DNA of 64,000 nt from Gnetum montanum (GCA_015680685.1 MNCI01037851.1:128367-192366); one strand, 5' to 3'; positions 1-11,790 are shown, counted from the stretch's first letter. Notes: generated by a model not told the origin, from the letters alone. A program made the numbers and translations.

Positions 1-278
1 AAATAGTCATAATCTTTCATAATTCCCAATAACTTAAAGTAAGAAACGAATGATTGTATCTTAACTTCAAGAATATATTCTAATAGAGTAAAAAGTGTGC
101 AGAACATTTATACAGTAAATCTCTTCACAAAGGCTGTGCAGAGGAAAACTCCTTCACAATGTGAGTCCACTAGAGTTGTGTTGGATCAGAAACATTTAAT
201 TTATAGTTTGCATAGGAGCACTATATCTAAGCATAATTTTGGCATAATCGAAATTGTGGTCTATTCAAAATTTCAATT
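1..278. other. AT-rich stretch, nothing recognised
   Basis: No reading frame longer than about 60 codons, no terminal repeat and no RNA gene could be recognised here. Confidence 0.5.
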
Positions 279-969
279 ATGCGCATAGTTCTTGAATGTG
301 GCCATGAGATGGCAGATGTCCATATATTATTATGGATAAATTGTAATACTTCTTGGCTGGCTCTGCGCCGGCACATCAGGTGTTCTGTGGCTAAACTTCA
401 CCCAGATGGCAAGGAGGATGTGGCTGAATGTGCAAGGAAGGAGGCTTCATTCAAGGAATTTCAATAGGCAGCTGGTTTGTTGACACTGAACATCATCGTG
501 ACATCCTGCATGTCATGCATGTCATTCACTGCCAGGAATGCCCTGATTGTGAATGTAGTAGGCTGCCCAAGTGCCTTTAGAAATGTGGGTACTATGTGCA
601 CCGTTTGTCCTAGTCTGATGTTTTTTTTCCTGTGGCCACGTGTGTTGGCTATTTGGCTTTTTGTTCCCAGTTTTGGGGATAATATTATCTGCTTTCTGTT
701 TTTGGTTATTGGTCAGTTAGCTTTCATATAGTATCTGGCAGGTTGAGAGGGGAGGAAAACCCCCCTTTCAATAGGAGAGGAAAACCTCCAAACATGATTT
801 GGACCGTACACTTTTTGTGACTGTTACTTAATATAATCCCGAAGATTCTCAAAATAAAAAATAAAAAAATAAAAAAATCAATTATGCAAACAGAAAATGC
901 AATTTATAACATTATAGCTGATCCCATTTTGTTGGGACAAGGCTAGGATGATGAATGATGATGATGAAT
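279..969 (+). repeat. 3' end of a LINE-like retroelement
   Basis: A broken reading frame (279-467, continuing to about 730) is followed by an AT-rich tail. The tail ends in a segment (917-969) with the words GTTGGGACAAGGCTAGGATG and then a GAT-rich run. Plant LINE and LINE-derived 3' ends commonly finish in a similar short consensus with a simple-repeat tail, so I read this as the 3' end of a plus-strand LINE. The peptide motif NCNTSW...KLH...KEFQ is also found in a minus-strand remnant at 3600-3770, which links the two. The family is not identified and the 5' limit is arbitrary. Confidence 0.45.
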
Positions 970-1242
970 ATGCCAGTTATAACATTGTATAACATTGTCA
1001 AAATTATTTCCTGGTAGATAAAGTTTTTTGTGGTAGAAAATTAAATATGCCTTTTGATTAAAAGATGTCTACTTTACAGAACAATACAGAAATGCAGAAT
1101 TCTAAACCCTTGAGGATAGAAACACTGAACTGATGGGCAATTTATCTATCACTTCATAGGACTTTCTTCTGGAACATCTCTCAAGCATAATTTTTCAGCT
1201 TTTATTTTATTTTATTTTTTTATTTTTTGGCTGAATGCTCAG
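970..1242. other. AT-rich spacer
   Basis: No coding potential seen. The last 45 bases are a T-rich tract (TTTTATTTTATTTTATTT) that could serve as the polypyrimidine tract of the candidate exon that follows. Confidence 0.4.
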
Positions 1243-1350
1243 GAGATTGATTCAGAGATTATAATTGAAGCAAATAGAGGGCGAAATGCATCTATCTCTG
1301 CAAACCTAGCTGTTGATGAGAGACAAATGAATCAATTATTTATTGATCTG
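1243..1350 (+). other. Candidate internal exon (36 codons), function unknown
   Basis: The 108-bp stretch is open in one frame (EIDSEIIIEANRG near the start, MNQLFIDL at the end). It is bounded by a T-rich tract plus CAG on the left and GTATGG on the right, as expected for a phase-0 exon. I do not recognise the peptide. It lies on the same strand as, and 13.3 kb upstream of, the probable kinase terminal exon at 14681. It could be an earlier exon of that gene, with an intron full of transposons, but nothing visible proves this. It could equally be a chance open segment. Confidence 0.25.
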
Positions 1351-1689
1351 GTATGGTTTCTTTAGTTTATTGTCGCTTAACATTCATATTATCCTTGCAT
1401 GAATATATTATGTTATCATAGTTTATATGTAGGTGTAGGTTTAGAAGCATTAGTGTCTATAATTGAACTAATTAATTTCATTCATGTAAATTTATTGCAG
1501 TTTTATAATTTTTCAAAATTAGAATACTGCTGCTTCAAATTAGCTGCATGAAATACCATTATCTCATTATTGTAGTGTGGATATTATGGCATCGTAAATG
1601 ATGATTTTTGGACAAATAGAGTTAGTTGTGAAAATATTATTGGAATAAATGAAATAGGTACCTATTTTTGGACATGAGAAACTGATTGT

Positions 1690-2150
1690 CTCTAGTCATC
1701 CAGTGTACATCAGGCAACGACCTCATGAGGATCAAAAAGGTCCTCATCGGGTGAGTCAAAGACAACTGGTTAGCATTGTAAAAACCAAAACCAGTACACC
1801 CCGGGAATCAGATACAAAAACCATGATGGTAACGACAATAGTGGACCATCAAATAGGGTACGGGAGTTTGGTGCAAGGACACTGGCCTTTCATGCATGTG
1901 AATGGCATCCAAAATATTCCAGTAGGCTTCTGACCTAACAAACGTTGCGGTCTCTTGAAAATTCTTATATCTATCCTCCCGCTGGGTTGGTGCCTCTGTA
2001 TCCATGTGCCTGGCCTTGTCAGGGTGGAGGCCACTAGACGTGCTTCTAATATATATCCGCAGCCTCGACCAAGAAACAACGGGCATCGCTTCCATCATAG
2101 CGCAAGCCTCACACCACAGGCAGAAACCACGGGCAGCAACCACCTAAGCT
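1690..2150 (-). repeat. Dispersed coding-like repeat, minus-strand copy
   Basis: Read on the minus strand this stretch carries a frame with the words DRYKNFQETATF, SEAYWNILDAIHMHE and TKLPYP. The plus strand at 13420-13640 carries clearly related words (HYKEF-EATMF, NYQNILDIFHMQEGP, TKLPYPI). The two are therefore inverted copies of one dispersed repeat, roughly two thirds identical by eye. I could not assign the protein to a family. Both copies lie near LINE remnants and may belong to the same retroelement. Confidence 0.45.
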
Positions 2151-2581
2151 GAGGGGAGCAGAGCACCCCTAAAAATACACTTGTTACATGCCTTCCAAAG
2201 AAGCCACAAGACAACAACAGTCGGGGGTCACCGTGGAGTGGGAAGGGGGAAGCAATTGCAAATGCCCTCCAAAGTTGGATGGTGAAGGGGCAGAGCAGAC
2301 TGAAGAAGTGTTGGGTTTCCTCATCGGTCAGAAAGAGAAGGCAGGTCACATTTATAAGGAGGCTGTGCTTTCAAGGAAGGCCTTAACTGGGAGCTCTGCT
2401 TTGGAAGTGAGCCAAATAAACATTTTAACTTTTTTCTGGGAGTTTGCGTCTCTAAATCTTCCAACACCCTAGAAGAGGTCCATACTTCGCATGCAAAACA
2501 TCTTTTCAGCTTGCTGTTGGGTGGTGGATTAGGTGACTCAGGGTGCAAGGTTGAAAACATAAGTTTCACCACAAATTGAAG

Positions 2582-2890
2582 TCATGAGCAGACAGCCCAC
2601 AGTTGGTACTTTCTTTTCATTATGGATATCCATGATGCCTCCTTGGAATTGTCAGCAATGGCAAAGATGAATTTTGTGTTACTGTCCCCTTCCTGCAGCC
2701 ATCTAATGTGTGATCGTTCTTTCCAGTAGGCCTCCTCAGTCATGAGCTGCTGGAGCTCAGCAAGAATGTCATGTTCTTCTTCCTGCAGTAGTTCCCTATC
2801 TTCCTGCCGCACTTGCACATGCTGAAGCTTCTTCTGTATCTCCTCCGTAAGCACTGTGAAGGAGGACTTCCCTACCTTAGCAGGAGCTTA
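2582..2890 (-). pseudogene. LINE ORF2 fragment, linker before reverse transcriptase
   Basis: The minus-strand frame contains EEAYWKERSHIRWLQEGDSN followed by TKFIFAIADN. This matches the pattern EE-x-W-x-x-(K/R)-S-x-x-x-W-L-x-E-G-D-x-N-T-x-F-F, typical of the segment between the endonuclease and reverse transcriptase of plant L1-type LINEs. The upstream 60 residues are charged and helical. No reverse transcriptase catalytic motif follows on the minus side (towards 2580), so this is a truncated fragment. Confidence 0.6.
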
Positions 2891-3270
2891 TATTGTGGAT
2901 ATTATTGTTGAATGCGGATTAAATTACTAGCCAAACATACAATGTTTAACATGTTAAAGGATGAGTTTGTGAATGATAGAATTAAGATTTGCAGTGGATC
3001 AAAGAGATTTGGATAACTTGCATTGACTCAAACATTTGGGCAACATTTCTTGTTTTGACCTGTTATTGAAGCTTGACTTACTGGTTAGATCACATTGTGT
3101 TTGTATATTAGGTTCAAATTTCAAGTTGATGTATCCACTTGGGAACACCAATAAGATATACATTTAGGTTGGTGTCAAGTAGATAGATGACTATAAAAAC
3201 ATGTGTCAGATCACTTGCCTTAATAAATCTCATCTTAATTCAATGCGATTAAAAGAGTTATATTGATGAT
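2891..3270. other. Unassigned spacer
   Basis: AT-rich; no coding frame, terminal repeat or tandem array recognised. Confidence 0.4.
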
Positions 3271-3272
3271 GC

Positions 3273-3540
3273 TTTTTTTTAATGAAAGTTCAGGGATATG
3301 TATTAATAAAAAAACAAGAAATATTTACATCAAAAAGAGAGGGGGAGTACCCCCTAAGATCAAAACACTGTAAAAACTCTACTTATTTTCATCCAGCCAT
3401 GCAATGCACTAGGACAACACCAAATCAGTCTATCATTATGGACACCTACATAGCAAATAAACCGCCTAAACTATAAGAAGAGGAATGGTACTAGAGCAAA
3501 GGAAAACAAACAAAGGCCCCAAAACAGTAGGGCCAAGTAT
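3273..3540 (-). repeat. LINE 3' untranslated end with poly(A)
   Basis: Eight T residues at 3273-3280 read as an A8 tail on the minus strand. The minus-strand sequence before it contains a G/C-run segment (GGGGGTACTCCCCC) and a TTAATAC word. Similar features precede the tail of the plus-strand LINE-like fragment at 730-830. I read this as the 3' end of the minus-strand LINE remnant whose coding part lies at 3540-6290. Confidence 0.45.
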
Positions 3541-4860
3541 CAACCAACCACAAACACAAAAACCCAAGAGCTAGTAACAGCAAGAGGGGGTCCTAGCTGC
3601 CTTTCATTATCCATAAAAGCCATAGCTTGCTGAAACTCCTTGTATGCTTTCTCCTTTTGGTGTCGTTTTGCTTCATTCTTGAGAGCATCATGATGGAGTT
3701 TGGTGAAGGTTCTTCTAATAAAGCAATCCAAGATGTATTGCAGTTAACTTTCATGATGACATAAGGGCACTTGTCCTGGAACCATTGAAAAATATTGGTT
3801 TCATGTGCTCGGTCCTGTTGGTTTTGCAGTTGCACCTCCTCCAGATGATCTTTTTCTCTTTGCTTTGCCTCTTTGGTCTTGCGAACAACCCTCTTTGGCT
3901 CCTTCCTAAGGAGCTTCTATCAGATTTCCAAGTGCATCTTTGCTTCAACCTCACTTTTGTGGGAGACCTCCCTCAAATGACACCTTCTTAGTTCCTCTTT
4001 TGCCTCTTCTTTATGTTGCAAGATCACTTGTACCAATGTCCAGTTGAATTCGACTTGTTGTTGCCACTTTGCCTCCCAAAGCATCCTTTCGGGCAAATGG
4101 GTAGCCTTGGTAGTATCTTCCATAACCTTAATGAGATCCGCTGCAAAGATCTGTTGCCAGGGCTCCTCAGCGAGGGGTTCTTGTTCCATGTTGGCTTGAA
4201 CCTAAACCTCATCCTCCATAGGATTTTGCGCAAAGGGCCAACATCCTTCATAAACAATGGTAATAGATTGATCTGGCCGTGGAGTCAAAAGGTGTGTTGC
4301 CCGCCATAGAGCAAGGATGAGCCTTGAATGGTGGCCTTGTTGCTAACGCCATAGAGAAGTGAGGAAAAAATTTGGGAAGGTTCACTCTATGTTCCTTTTG
4401 TAAGCACTTCAGGAAGGCAAAGTGTGAACCTTGGAGGGTTTTAGACATTACCTGACTGGATGAAGAACCGGTCAACCAACTCAGCAACATCTTGCCACAT
4501 CAATGGCAAGGCTGACTTAGGAACCTTCCCACTTCTAGTTTTAGGAATTGGGCCCTAAAAAACTCCGCAGCATCCTCGAGGCCCTGCCCCATGGCAAGGA
4601 TAACTTCTTGTTTGGCCTCCATCCAATTGCATTCACCTATCTCCTGCTCTTGTTTGCAAGTTGCCTTTTGCTTCTCCTCCTGCTTCATCTCAGCCTGGAT
4701 TTGCATGTGCAACTTGTCTTCCAGTGCGGCCCTAGCCATTGCCTCTTGTAGGTCCCACCATCTCATGGCCTCTCTCTTGCTTGGCATGTCACAACTCCAC
4801 CTACGCAGTAAACCACTGGAACTCTCTCAAGTGTGCCATTTGGCCTCCTAGATGGCTGTT
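3540..4860 (-). pseudogene. Degenerate charged coiled-coil reading frame next to a LINE
   Basis: The minus strand has several long but broken frames rich in E, K, Q and A: 4500-4787 with QIQAEMKQEEKQKATCKQEQ, 3920-4189 with LQHKEEAKEELRRCHL, and 3593-3731 with KLHHDALKNEAKRHQKEKAY. The composition suggests long coiled coils. The segment lies downstream, on the same strand, of a LINE zinc-binding domain (5818-6192). A similar order, zinc-binding domain then charged frame, occurs on the plus strand at 11817-13350. It may be a downstream or accessory reading frame of that LINE family. The function is unknown and many stops and frameshifts interrupt it. Confidence 0.4.
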
Positions 4861-5817
4861 TCCTCACCCTTAGCCAGCTTCGTTGCCTCCTTGGTCACCC
4901 TCTATTGATCTTCATCAAATCACTGTTGAAGCTCCAAATGATGCCTACTAGGTGAAGGTGGCCTTGGCACCTTTAGCATGCCACAAAGGCCAATCAAACT
5001 CTGGCTAGTACAGGGTTGGGGCCCACGCAAGCATAGAACCCCTCCTCGCCACCACCTATTGACCATACACAACCAAGCAAGGTTCAAATTGTGGCTATTG
5101 TAGAGTCACCAACCTCGTAGCCCTTCACAACCCCAAAATTAGACCTAAATGGCGGCATTGTCTTTGGCTACAGAGCGATGCCAAAAAAAACTGAGGCAAG
5201 TTAACGCTTCGGCCAAGTTGCATGCACTTCAGGAATGAGAAATGCACTGCTTGTAACTTCCACACATTCCTTGATTGGACCAAAAATCAGTCTATGAGCT
5301 TGGCTGTGTCTTGCCAGAGCTACGGTAGAGCTGACTTGGGCACCTACCCACTTCTCATCTTAGGCACCAACCTTGGAAAAAAAACCCTTTGCATCTTGCA
5401 ACCTATGCTCGGTGGGAAGGATGACCTCCCTTGTTGCTGAAATCCCCAACATTTGCAACAAAGAGGCCTTGGTAAGCTTGATTCGGATGCCCCTGAAAGT
5501 GGTGAAATTAGCGGCCTAGCTCGTGTAAGGGGAATTGTCCGTGAGGTCAAGGTCCCCCTCTAGCATGGGGAGGACCTCCACCCACCCAACTTGCTCAACC
5601 AGCCCCCATAACACTTGCTTCACCTAATACACCATGCAAGAAGGTTCAAAAGTGGGTGTCATCCCCATTGCAACTGAAGTTTCATGCCACAATCTCACCC
5701 CAAGTAGCTCAACCTACGTAGGCTTAGGAAGGTGCGTAGAGTGAAAAATCCAATGGTTTTGCATCTTCCATAGCGACCAAAGCACAACTGTTGCTTTGGT
5801 ATCACTGTCCAACTTAA
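4861..5817 (-). repeat. Degenerate LINE-associated sequence
   Basis: No intact frame. Short minus-strand peptide pieces and the placement between the zinc-binding domain and the charged frame suggest decayed body of the same retroelement. No motif strong enough to name a domain was found. Confidence 0.3.
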
Positions 5818-6290
5818 TTAGTGAGGGAATAGTTGCCGCCCACCAAGTGTCTGTGGAGTATGGGCATTGGTAAATGAAATGATGTAGTTTTCATTGGCAC
5901 TCATGCATAGTAGGCAAATATGATTAATGTTTAATCCCCACGCACACAGAGCAACACCCACCAGGAGTGTTGTGTGGCCTACCAACCAAACAAACACCTT
6001 AATCTTTTCAAGGAGTCTACCTTTCCAAATTGCCAGCCAGCCTTCAATCGTGGGGTATTTAGTTTGTATTATGGTCCAAGGTGGCATCCCTAGCCTACCC
6101 CCTTGCGTCATCTCACTAGCATGCTTGCAAATTGTACACCATATGGGCCAATCCTTGTTCCTGGCCTTCCATTGTTGATATTTGTTGTGCATAATATGTA
6201 TCCATTGGGCGAAGCTAGCATCAGGTTATAGAAGCTGGTTGGTGAGTTGTTGATAGCCCATAACAATGTCCCAACACCAAATGCATCCAT
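5818..6290 (-). pseudogene. LINE ORF2 C-terminal zinc-binding domain (zf-RVT type)
   Basis: The minus-strand frame reads WAIWKGRLLEKIKVFVWLVG, then ALCAWGLNINHICLLCMSAN. This fits the plant LINE domain after the reverse transcriptase: W-x-x-K-(I/V)-x-x-F-x-W-L, then a Cys-bearing helix, then C-x-x-C, normally followed by E-(T/S)-x-x-H. The C-x-x-C pair is visible as CLLC and the following ENYIISF matches the usual end. A related plus-strand copy is at 11817-12290. In the LINE this domain follows the reverse transcriptase; here that enzyme is missing. Confidence 0.65.
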
Positions 6291-6693
6291 TCACCCCCCC
6301 TTCCCCCACGACCAAACAAGATTCCTAACGAGCTGGTCCAGAGCGAACTTGACTTGTGAGTTGGTTCTCTATCTCTAGTTGTAAAACAAGAGGGTAGAGT
6401 TGATTGTTCTACAGCCAATGGGAGGCTATTTCGTACCTTGGGGGAATCACTCACTCTCCATGTCTAGTCATAGCCCTCCACTAGCATGTGCATGGATCTT
6501 GGGATTCTAGCCATGCTATGGCATCACCCAACTACTTACCTAAAAGGGGAGACACACTGGATTTCCACTTCTTAGAAGTGGTTCATCTCAGATCCACTTT
6601 GGTGTCATCCGTCTTGTCACATCCACTAAATCTTTTTTTCAAGCTATACTATAACTTCCTCCAAAAATCCCTTGTGAAATAGGTGTTATGATT

Positions 6694-7345
6694 TTAAACA
6701 ATGTTTAACGGCAAGCCAAAGTAGCAAACAACACTGTCAAAAAACAAAGATGCTGCATCCTCAGCCATGCAATGAGTAGAGCATGCGATGAAGATGACAT
6801 ACTTCGAGAACTTATGCACAACTACAAGGATGTTGGAAAATCCTTGTACTATGGGAAGTCCTATGATAAAATCCATCAAGATGTTCATCAATGAAAGCTC
6901 TGGAATTTCCAAGGGGTGAAGCAGGCCCCTTGGTTTCTCATTGGAACTTTTACCTTGCTAAAAAAGCTAATAGCTCTACACAAATTTTTCCACATTAACC
7001 CCTAAGTTAGGCCAATAGAAACTCCCCTCCACCAACACCACTATTTGTTTGTATCCTAGATGGCTTGCCTAGAGAATGCTATGGCATTCATCAATGCTTT
7101 ATCAATGCAAAGCACCCCAATTAGGAACATAAATCTAATGTTACTTGAACATGAGTAGGCCATCAACTTTGCTAAATTTTGAGTCTACCACCTTCTTGGA
7201 CCAGTTTCAACAACTCCTAAGCATGTTGATCATGATGCAATCCATCCTTAATCTTCCTTCGGAGTTCATTGTTGGCCATCATCCAAGAGTTATTGGGTTG
7301 CTCCACAACCTCCATCGAGTATACTTTGAGGACGTTTAGTTAAAG
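6694..7345 (-). pseudogene. Ty3/gypsy integrase remnant
   Basis: The minus strand shows the end of the integrase zinc domain (HLGYKQIVVLVEGSFYWPNL, several stops) and then the start of the catalytic core with MDFIIGLPIVQGFSNILVVV. That is the first catalytic Asp region (MDFI-GLP). The frame runs on to FDSVVCYFGLPLNIV and breaks off at 6694 before the second Asp. The C-terminal part and the 3' LTR are absent. Integrase would insert the cDNA copy into the genome; this copy is dead. Confidence 0.75.
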
Positions 7346-7800
7346 CATTTGCTACCACACTCTTCCTTCCTAGCCAATAGACAAACTAAAGATTGAATTC
7401 TTGTAAGAAATCCAACAATCGGGCTTGCTTCAACTTCAACTTGAATTGGTTGAAAAGGTGGCTTGTGGTAGTGTTGTCAATTTGGTTACCATGGGACCAT
7501 TAAGGAGATAGTGTCATTGTATGCAAAGGCAATGCACAATGGAGAACATCTCCTTTTCATGCATTGGCCACAACTACTTTGTTTTATTCAACTTCTCGGA
7601 CTCAAACACCATTGGATAGTTGAATCACCTCATCCAGAGTGTTTGTATGAACTTTGAATGGTTTTGAGAAGTCAAGAAGGGTCAACACAAGCTGAGTTAT
7701 GAAGGCCCATCCTAATTTTGTCAAAAGCTTCCTGACACTAGTCACTTTAGTTCCAGGGAACGCCTTTTTTTGCAAATTAGTTAAAGTTACCATCACTTAA
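7346..7800 (-). pseudogene. Ty3/gypsy RNase H remnant
   Basis: Minus-strand peptides LDFSKPFKVHTNTLDEVIQL and ARLLDFLQEFNL, then GRKSVVANALTKR, correspond to the RNase H pattern F-E-(L/V)-H-T-D-A-S-D ... A-R-W-x-x-F-L-x-E-F ... G-K-x-N-x-V-A-D-A-L-S-R. The first catalytic Asp is replaced (HTN in place of HTD), and stops interrupt the frame. It follows the reverse transcriptase remnant on the same strand, as in an ordinary Ty3/gypsy pol. Confidence 0.7.
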
Positions 7801-8530
7801 GAGAATTCCCAGATAAAATTCTTGTAATAACTTGCCAACTCCAAGATTTGACATAGCTGATGCACATCTTTGGTATAGGTCATGTGGCAATGGTCACCAC
7901 TTTATTTGGATTTAGTTTTACTTTGCCTCCACCAATGATGTGGCCTAAGAATTTCAACTCTAGCTTACCAAATTCACACTGCTCCTACTTAACATACAGC
8001 TTGTGCTCCTGCAATTTGAAGAACACCAAATCTAGATGCTGAATATGCTCTTCCATTGAACGAGAGTACACCAAAATGTTGTTGAGATATACCACAACGA
8101 ACTTGTCTAGGTACAGATGGAACATTCATTCATGAGTGTGTAGAATGTAGCTAGAACATTGCACAACCCAAAAAGCATGATTGTCCACTCATATGAGCCA
8201 TAACAAGTGACACATGTTGTCACTTCTTCGTCACCTTTCATGATCCACACCAGATAGTAACTATGGTGAAGGTCAAGTCAAAAGAAGACTCGAGCTCCTA
8301 TTAGCTGGTCGAACATCTCTAAAACTACTAGTACCAAATACCTATTCTTGATGGTGTCTTTCTTCAATAGTTTGAAGTCACAACACAATTTTAATGAACC
8401 ATCTTCCTTCTTAGCAAATAACATTAGGGCTCCATGAGGAGATTTGAAGGGTTGGATGTAACCCTTTTCCACCAAACTTGTCAACTACTTTCTTGGCTCC
8501 ACCAACTTAGGAATGGTCATTCTATAAGGT
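7801..8530 (-). pseudogene. Ty3/gypsy reverse transcriptase remnant
   Basis: The minus-strand frame starts with VEKGYIQPFKSPHGALMLFA, then KKEDGSLKLCCDF, the usual entry into the RT fingers (G-x-I-x-P-S-x-S-P-x-G-A-P-x-x-F-V-K-K-K-D-G-x-x-R-x-C-x-D-Y). It goes on through a decayed LDL-S-Y motif and CVTCYGSYEW. No intact YxDD box is visible. Stops and small indels show long inactivity. The motif wording is close to the intact chromovirus at 27317-30319, so the two belong to related lineages. Confidence 0.75.
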
Positions 8531-9200
8531 TGCTGCTTGGGAAGGGCAATTTGTAGCAGTAGCTCAATCTTATGGTTGACAATTCATTATTCTAGGAGTT
8601 CTCTAGGCAATTCCACCAACATTACATCATTATACCTCCCTAACACATTCACAATTGGCATGCTCAACTATGTAGAAGTCCTATCTTCCATCTCTCTCAA
8701 CACTACTAAGAACATTTGTTGGGTTGGGTTCCTAACAACCTAGTTTATTACCATAGGATAGTACTAGTTGCTCCCAATGCAAAGGCTTTCACTGTGCAGG
8801 GTGAATCCTCATAATATTGCAAATATCCAAGTATGGGACAACCAATACCTTTGCCTTCTTAAAGAATTCTTGTCCAATGATGACTTGGAAAATATTGATA
8901 TCCAAGATTGAGAAATCCAGCTTTCCACTCCACTAACCCACACTTCCACATTCGCATCTCTCATGACTCCCATGCACCTGATTGGATGGAACTTGGATAA
9001 CTTGCAGGGTGTCAAAGCTAGTTGTACTAGTAAATTGAGGGTGTGAGCAATTTCCAGTAAAAGAAAGTTGTGATTGGCATTTGTGTCAACTAAGGCATCT
9101 ATTGTTTTTGATGAGCATTGCACTAGAGCCATCTATTTAGAATGCAAGTTGGGTTTTTGCTTCAATTGTTCTCCTTGAGCAGTCTTCTGAATTGCTACCA
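8531..9200 (-). pseudogene. Ty3/gypsy aspartic protease remnant
   Basis: On the minus strand ALVDTNANHNFL matches the protease active-site pattern (A-L-(V/I)-D-T-G-A-x-x-N-F-(I/L)), but the essential Gly is changed to Asn. Downstream, with a frame change, the words VIIGQEFFKKAKVLVVPYL match the flap-to-end region of the intact chromovirus protease (ILGMEFFVKAKAMVVPHL at 27208-27255). That close match ties this element to the same chromovirus group. Frameshifts and stops make it a pseudogene. Confidence 0.75.
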
Positions 9201-9339
9201 AGCTTTGAGCGATCCACTTAATCATTCCAAGGAACTTGATCTCTTGCCTACTTTCATTCACCTCAATCACTTGCAGTTGGTCACCATTTGGATCCCTTCC
9301 AACTAGTCATCGATTGGGGTTTTATGAGAAGTCTCGAGT

Positions 9340-10696
9340 AACATGGTTTTCAAAGCTGATAAAACATTGTATGTTAGGACACCTGGGAGGATTGTTTATG
9401 GGTCCTCCAAAGTGTGGACACTTGTTTCCAAGCTTGTCATAACCTTTAGGAACTTGTTAGTTTCCATTACCTTGGAAAGAAGCTTGAGAACCAAGGGTAA
9501 CAGTAGGACACAGACACCGAAAGCCATCCCCAAAACTCCTTCCACCAGGCCCACCTAATCCACCACTAGACATTTTGCCATTTTGAGATGCATTAGCTTT
9601 ATTCTTATCCTACTTCTAGAGCTTTGATTTGACTACCAAACTATTCATCAATTTAAGTGCTTCCCTGTACTCTGAGATCTTGCAGGTTCTGATCTCCCAC
9701 TGTGTCTAAGGTCTTAGGTCATTGAAGAAGAGGTGGAACTTAGTTTTATCATCCATCACTAGAATTTGCAGGACCACTTCTTAGTATTCCCAGAGGTAAT
9801 CCTTCAACTTCCCAATTTGCTAGAGCTCCTTCAACTTTGTTCAAACTTTATCAACAAAAGTGTTGAGGAAGAAGTTTTGAACTAAAGCAATTTTGAGGTT
9901 ATCCCATGTCTCCATCGACCTTCGAGCAATCCCCAACTTCATCTCTTGGACAATGCCAAGTCACCATGTTTTAGCAACTCCTTCCAAGAATTGGGAAACG
10001 ATGCTAACTTTCATCTCTTCTATATATTCATTTATGTTGAGGAAGCACTCCATCTCAAAGATGAAGGCGTCTAGAAGCATGTCATCACGATCACCTTTGT
10101 ACATCTTCCACTCTTTGGCTTGGAACTTGTGGGCTGACCATCTTGAACCAAATGTGACTACCTTTGCTTGAACAACCCCCTGGTCCTCCAATTTTTCATT
10201 CCTTGCCCTAAGCTTCTTTACCTATGCCTCTAGGGTCACCATCCTTGGCAAGACATCACACATCAAGACTTGGACATCATCAATGATAGTTCCCATTCAT
10301 TCCACATGATTCTATAGCAAAACATTATGGGTTGTGGAGAACTTATGCTTAGCTCTTGAATTCAGTTCTCAAAGATAGGGGATGTTCTCAAAGATAGGGG
10401 ACATTAAGCTTGTCAACAAGATCATGCACCATTTTAACTTGTTGTGCCATTGGCAAGTGACTAAGAATTACGTTCTCAATTTCAAGAAGGTGCCTCCACA
10501 ACTCTTGTACCTTGTCAAGGGAGTAATCATCATGCTCCCTAATAAGCACCTCATCATCATCATTCAGGTTCTCATGTTCAAAGGACACATCATGTGTTTC
10601 ATCATGCACATGCTCTTGCATGTTGTTATGAGGGTTAAAACTAGTAGGAGCCTTGCTAGACTAGCAGCTTCCCTTACTCTTCTTCTTATGTGCCAT
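9340..10696 (-). pseudogene. Ty3/gypsy gag remnant
   Basis: The frame probably began at the minus-strand ATG at 10696, 64 bp inside the PBS. It continues through SLDKVQELWRHLLEIENVIL (helical N-terminus) and the capsid-like segment FEMECFLNINEYIEEMKVSI followed by VSQFLEGVAKTW (9961-10191). It ends near a decayed zinc knuckle (KCPHFGGPINNPPRCP, about 9385-9435). Gag forms the virus-like particle. Many stops interrupt it. Confidence 0.7.
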
Positions 10697-10759
10697 GGTT
10701 ACCCAGGAGTTTCAAGCAATAAACCACAAACCACCACCAATCTTGAACCGTGAACCTTT

Positions 10760-10772
10760 AACTCTGATACCA
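10760..10772 (-). other. Primer-binding site, initiator-Met tRNA type
   Basis: The minus-strand sequence is TGGTATCAGAGTT, complementary to the 3' end of plant initiator Met tRNA except near its end. It directly abuts the CA that ends the LTR on the minus strand (TGTGTAAC on the plus strand from 10773). Confidence 0.8.
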
Positions 10773-10858
10773 TGTGTAACAGTGCCATCCTTTGAAAACA
10801 CCGTTCACTACCACCATGTGTAATAGTGCCATCCTTTGAAAACACCATTCACTACCAC
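10771..10858. repeat. 44-bp direct duplication at the PBS/LTR junction
   Basis: A unit starting CATGTGTAA(C/T)AGTGCC is present twice in tandem with a period of 44 bp (starts 10771 and 10815). The two copies differ at only a few positions. Confidence 0.85.
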
Positions 10859-11200
10859 CCGAGAATTCCAAAACAACAACGAGGAAGGGTAGACTCAAGG
10901 GGGGACTATGCCTCAAAGCTTAAATCACTTGTAGGCACATCATAGAAGCACACAATGGATTAGTCATACGTTAGAGGCGCATCAGGTATGCCATAAATAG
11001 ACAAATACATAGTTAGACCAATGAGATGTGCACACTCACACAAGCACCCACATACAATACTAATTAGAGAGCTAGGACACATTCCTACTCTAGCACATCT
11101 AGCCCTAAACCCCATTGCAAAGAGAATGGCAGTGGCCCAAGCAAGTGAGGCAAAGCCTCCCCAACAAGCCTACATATTCCTGTGATGAGGTTCACAAAAG
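10773..11200 (-). repeat. 5' LTR remnant of the minus-strand gypsy element
   Basis: Sequence begins TGTGTAACAGTGCC next to the PBS and is non-coding. The outer end of this LTR cannot be placed because the partner LTR has been lost, so the right limit is approximate. Its inner edge carries a direct duplication (see 10771-10858). Confidence 0.5.
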
Positions 11201-11790
11201 AATTAGGGCCATGTAGTTCTATGGTAATAGTTAAGATAGCATGGAACCCAATAGGATCTCCTCACTCTTCTAGCCGTTGTTTCAAAGGGAAATAGCCTTT
11301 GATCCATTAGCTAAGCATGTTCTCCTACTCTATGATCTCCAATTGTGATTCATAGTTCAAGTTTTTCTAATTGCATTTATGACACTACCAACTCAGAGAA
11401 GCAAATCGTACTTGTTCATACCCTTTCTATGTTGCAATGTGAATCATTTATTCCAACTTGAAAGACTAGTTAATAATAGTAACAAGTCATATAAGCATAC
11501 TCTTGTATCATGTTTCCTTGTCTACATGAAATATTTATAATCACACAAGATCTAAACTATAGAAGAATGCATTTGCTAACACTCAAAAGACTCCATCATT
11601 CTTGGTCATCATGGCCTTATTAAACAAATATGTGAGGATAGCCTTAATGAAGTACCATGGGTTTAGTATCGACTATGGATTGCACATAATAATGATTCTC
11701 TTCTCTAGAGGAATATATGCTTGTAGGCTTGTACTATCACTTCTTTGGTTCCAAGACATGCAATCTTGAAGAACGTCTTACAACACAAGT
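11201..11790. other. Unassigned spacer
   Basis: No coding frame over 60 codons and no repeat boundary recognised. Part of it may still be LTR of the minus-strand gypsy element. Confidence 0.4.
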
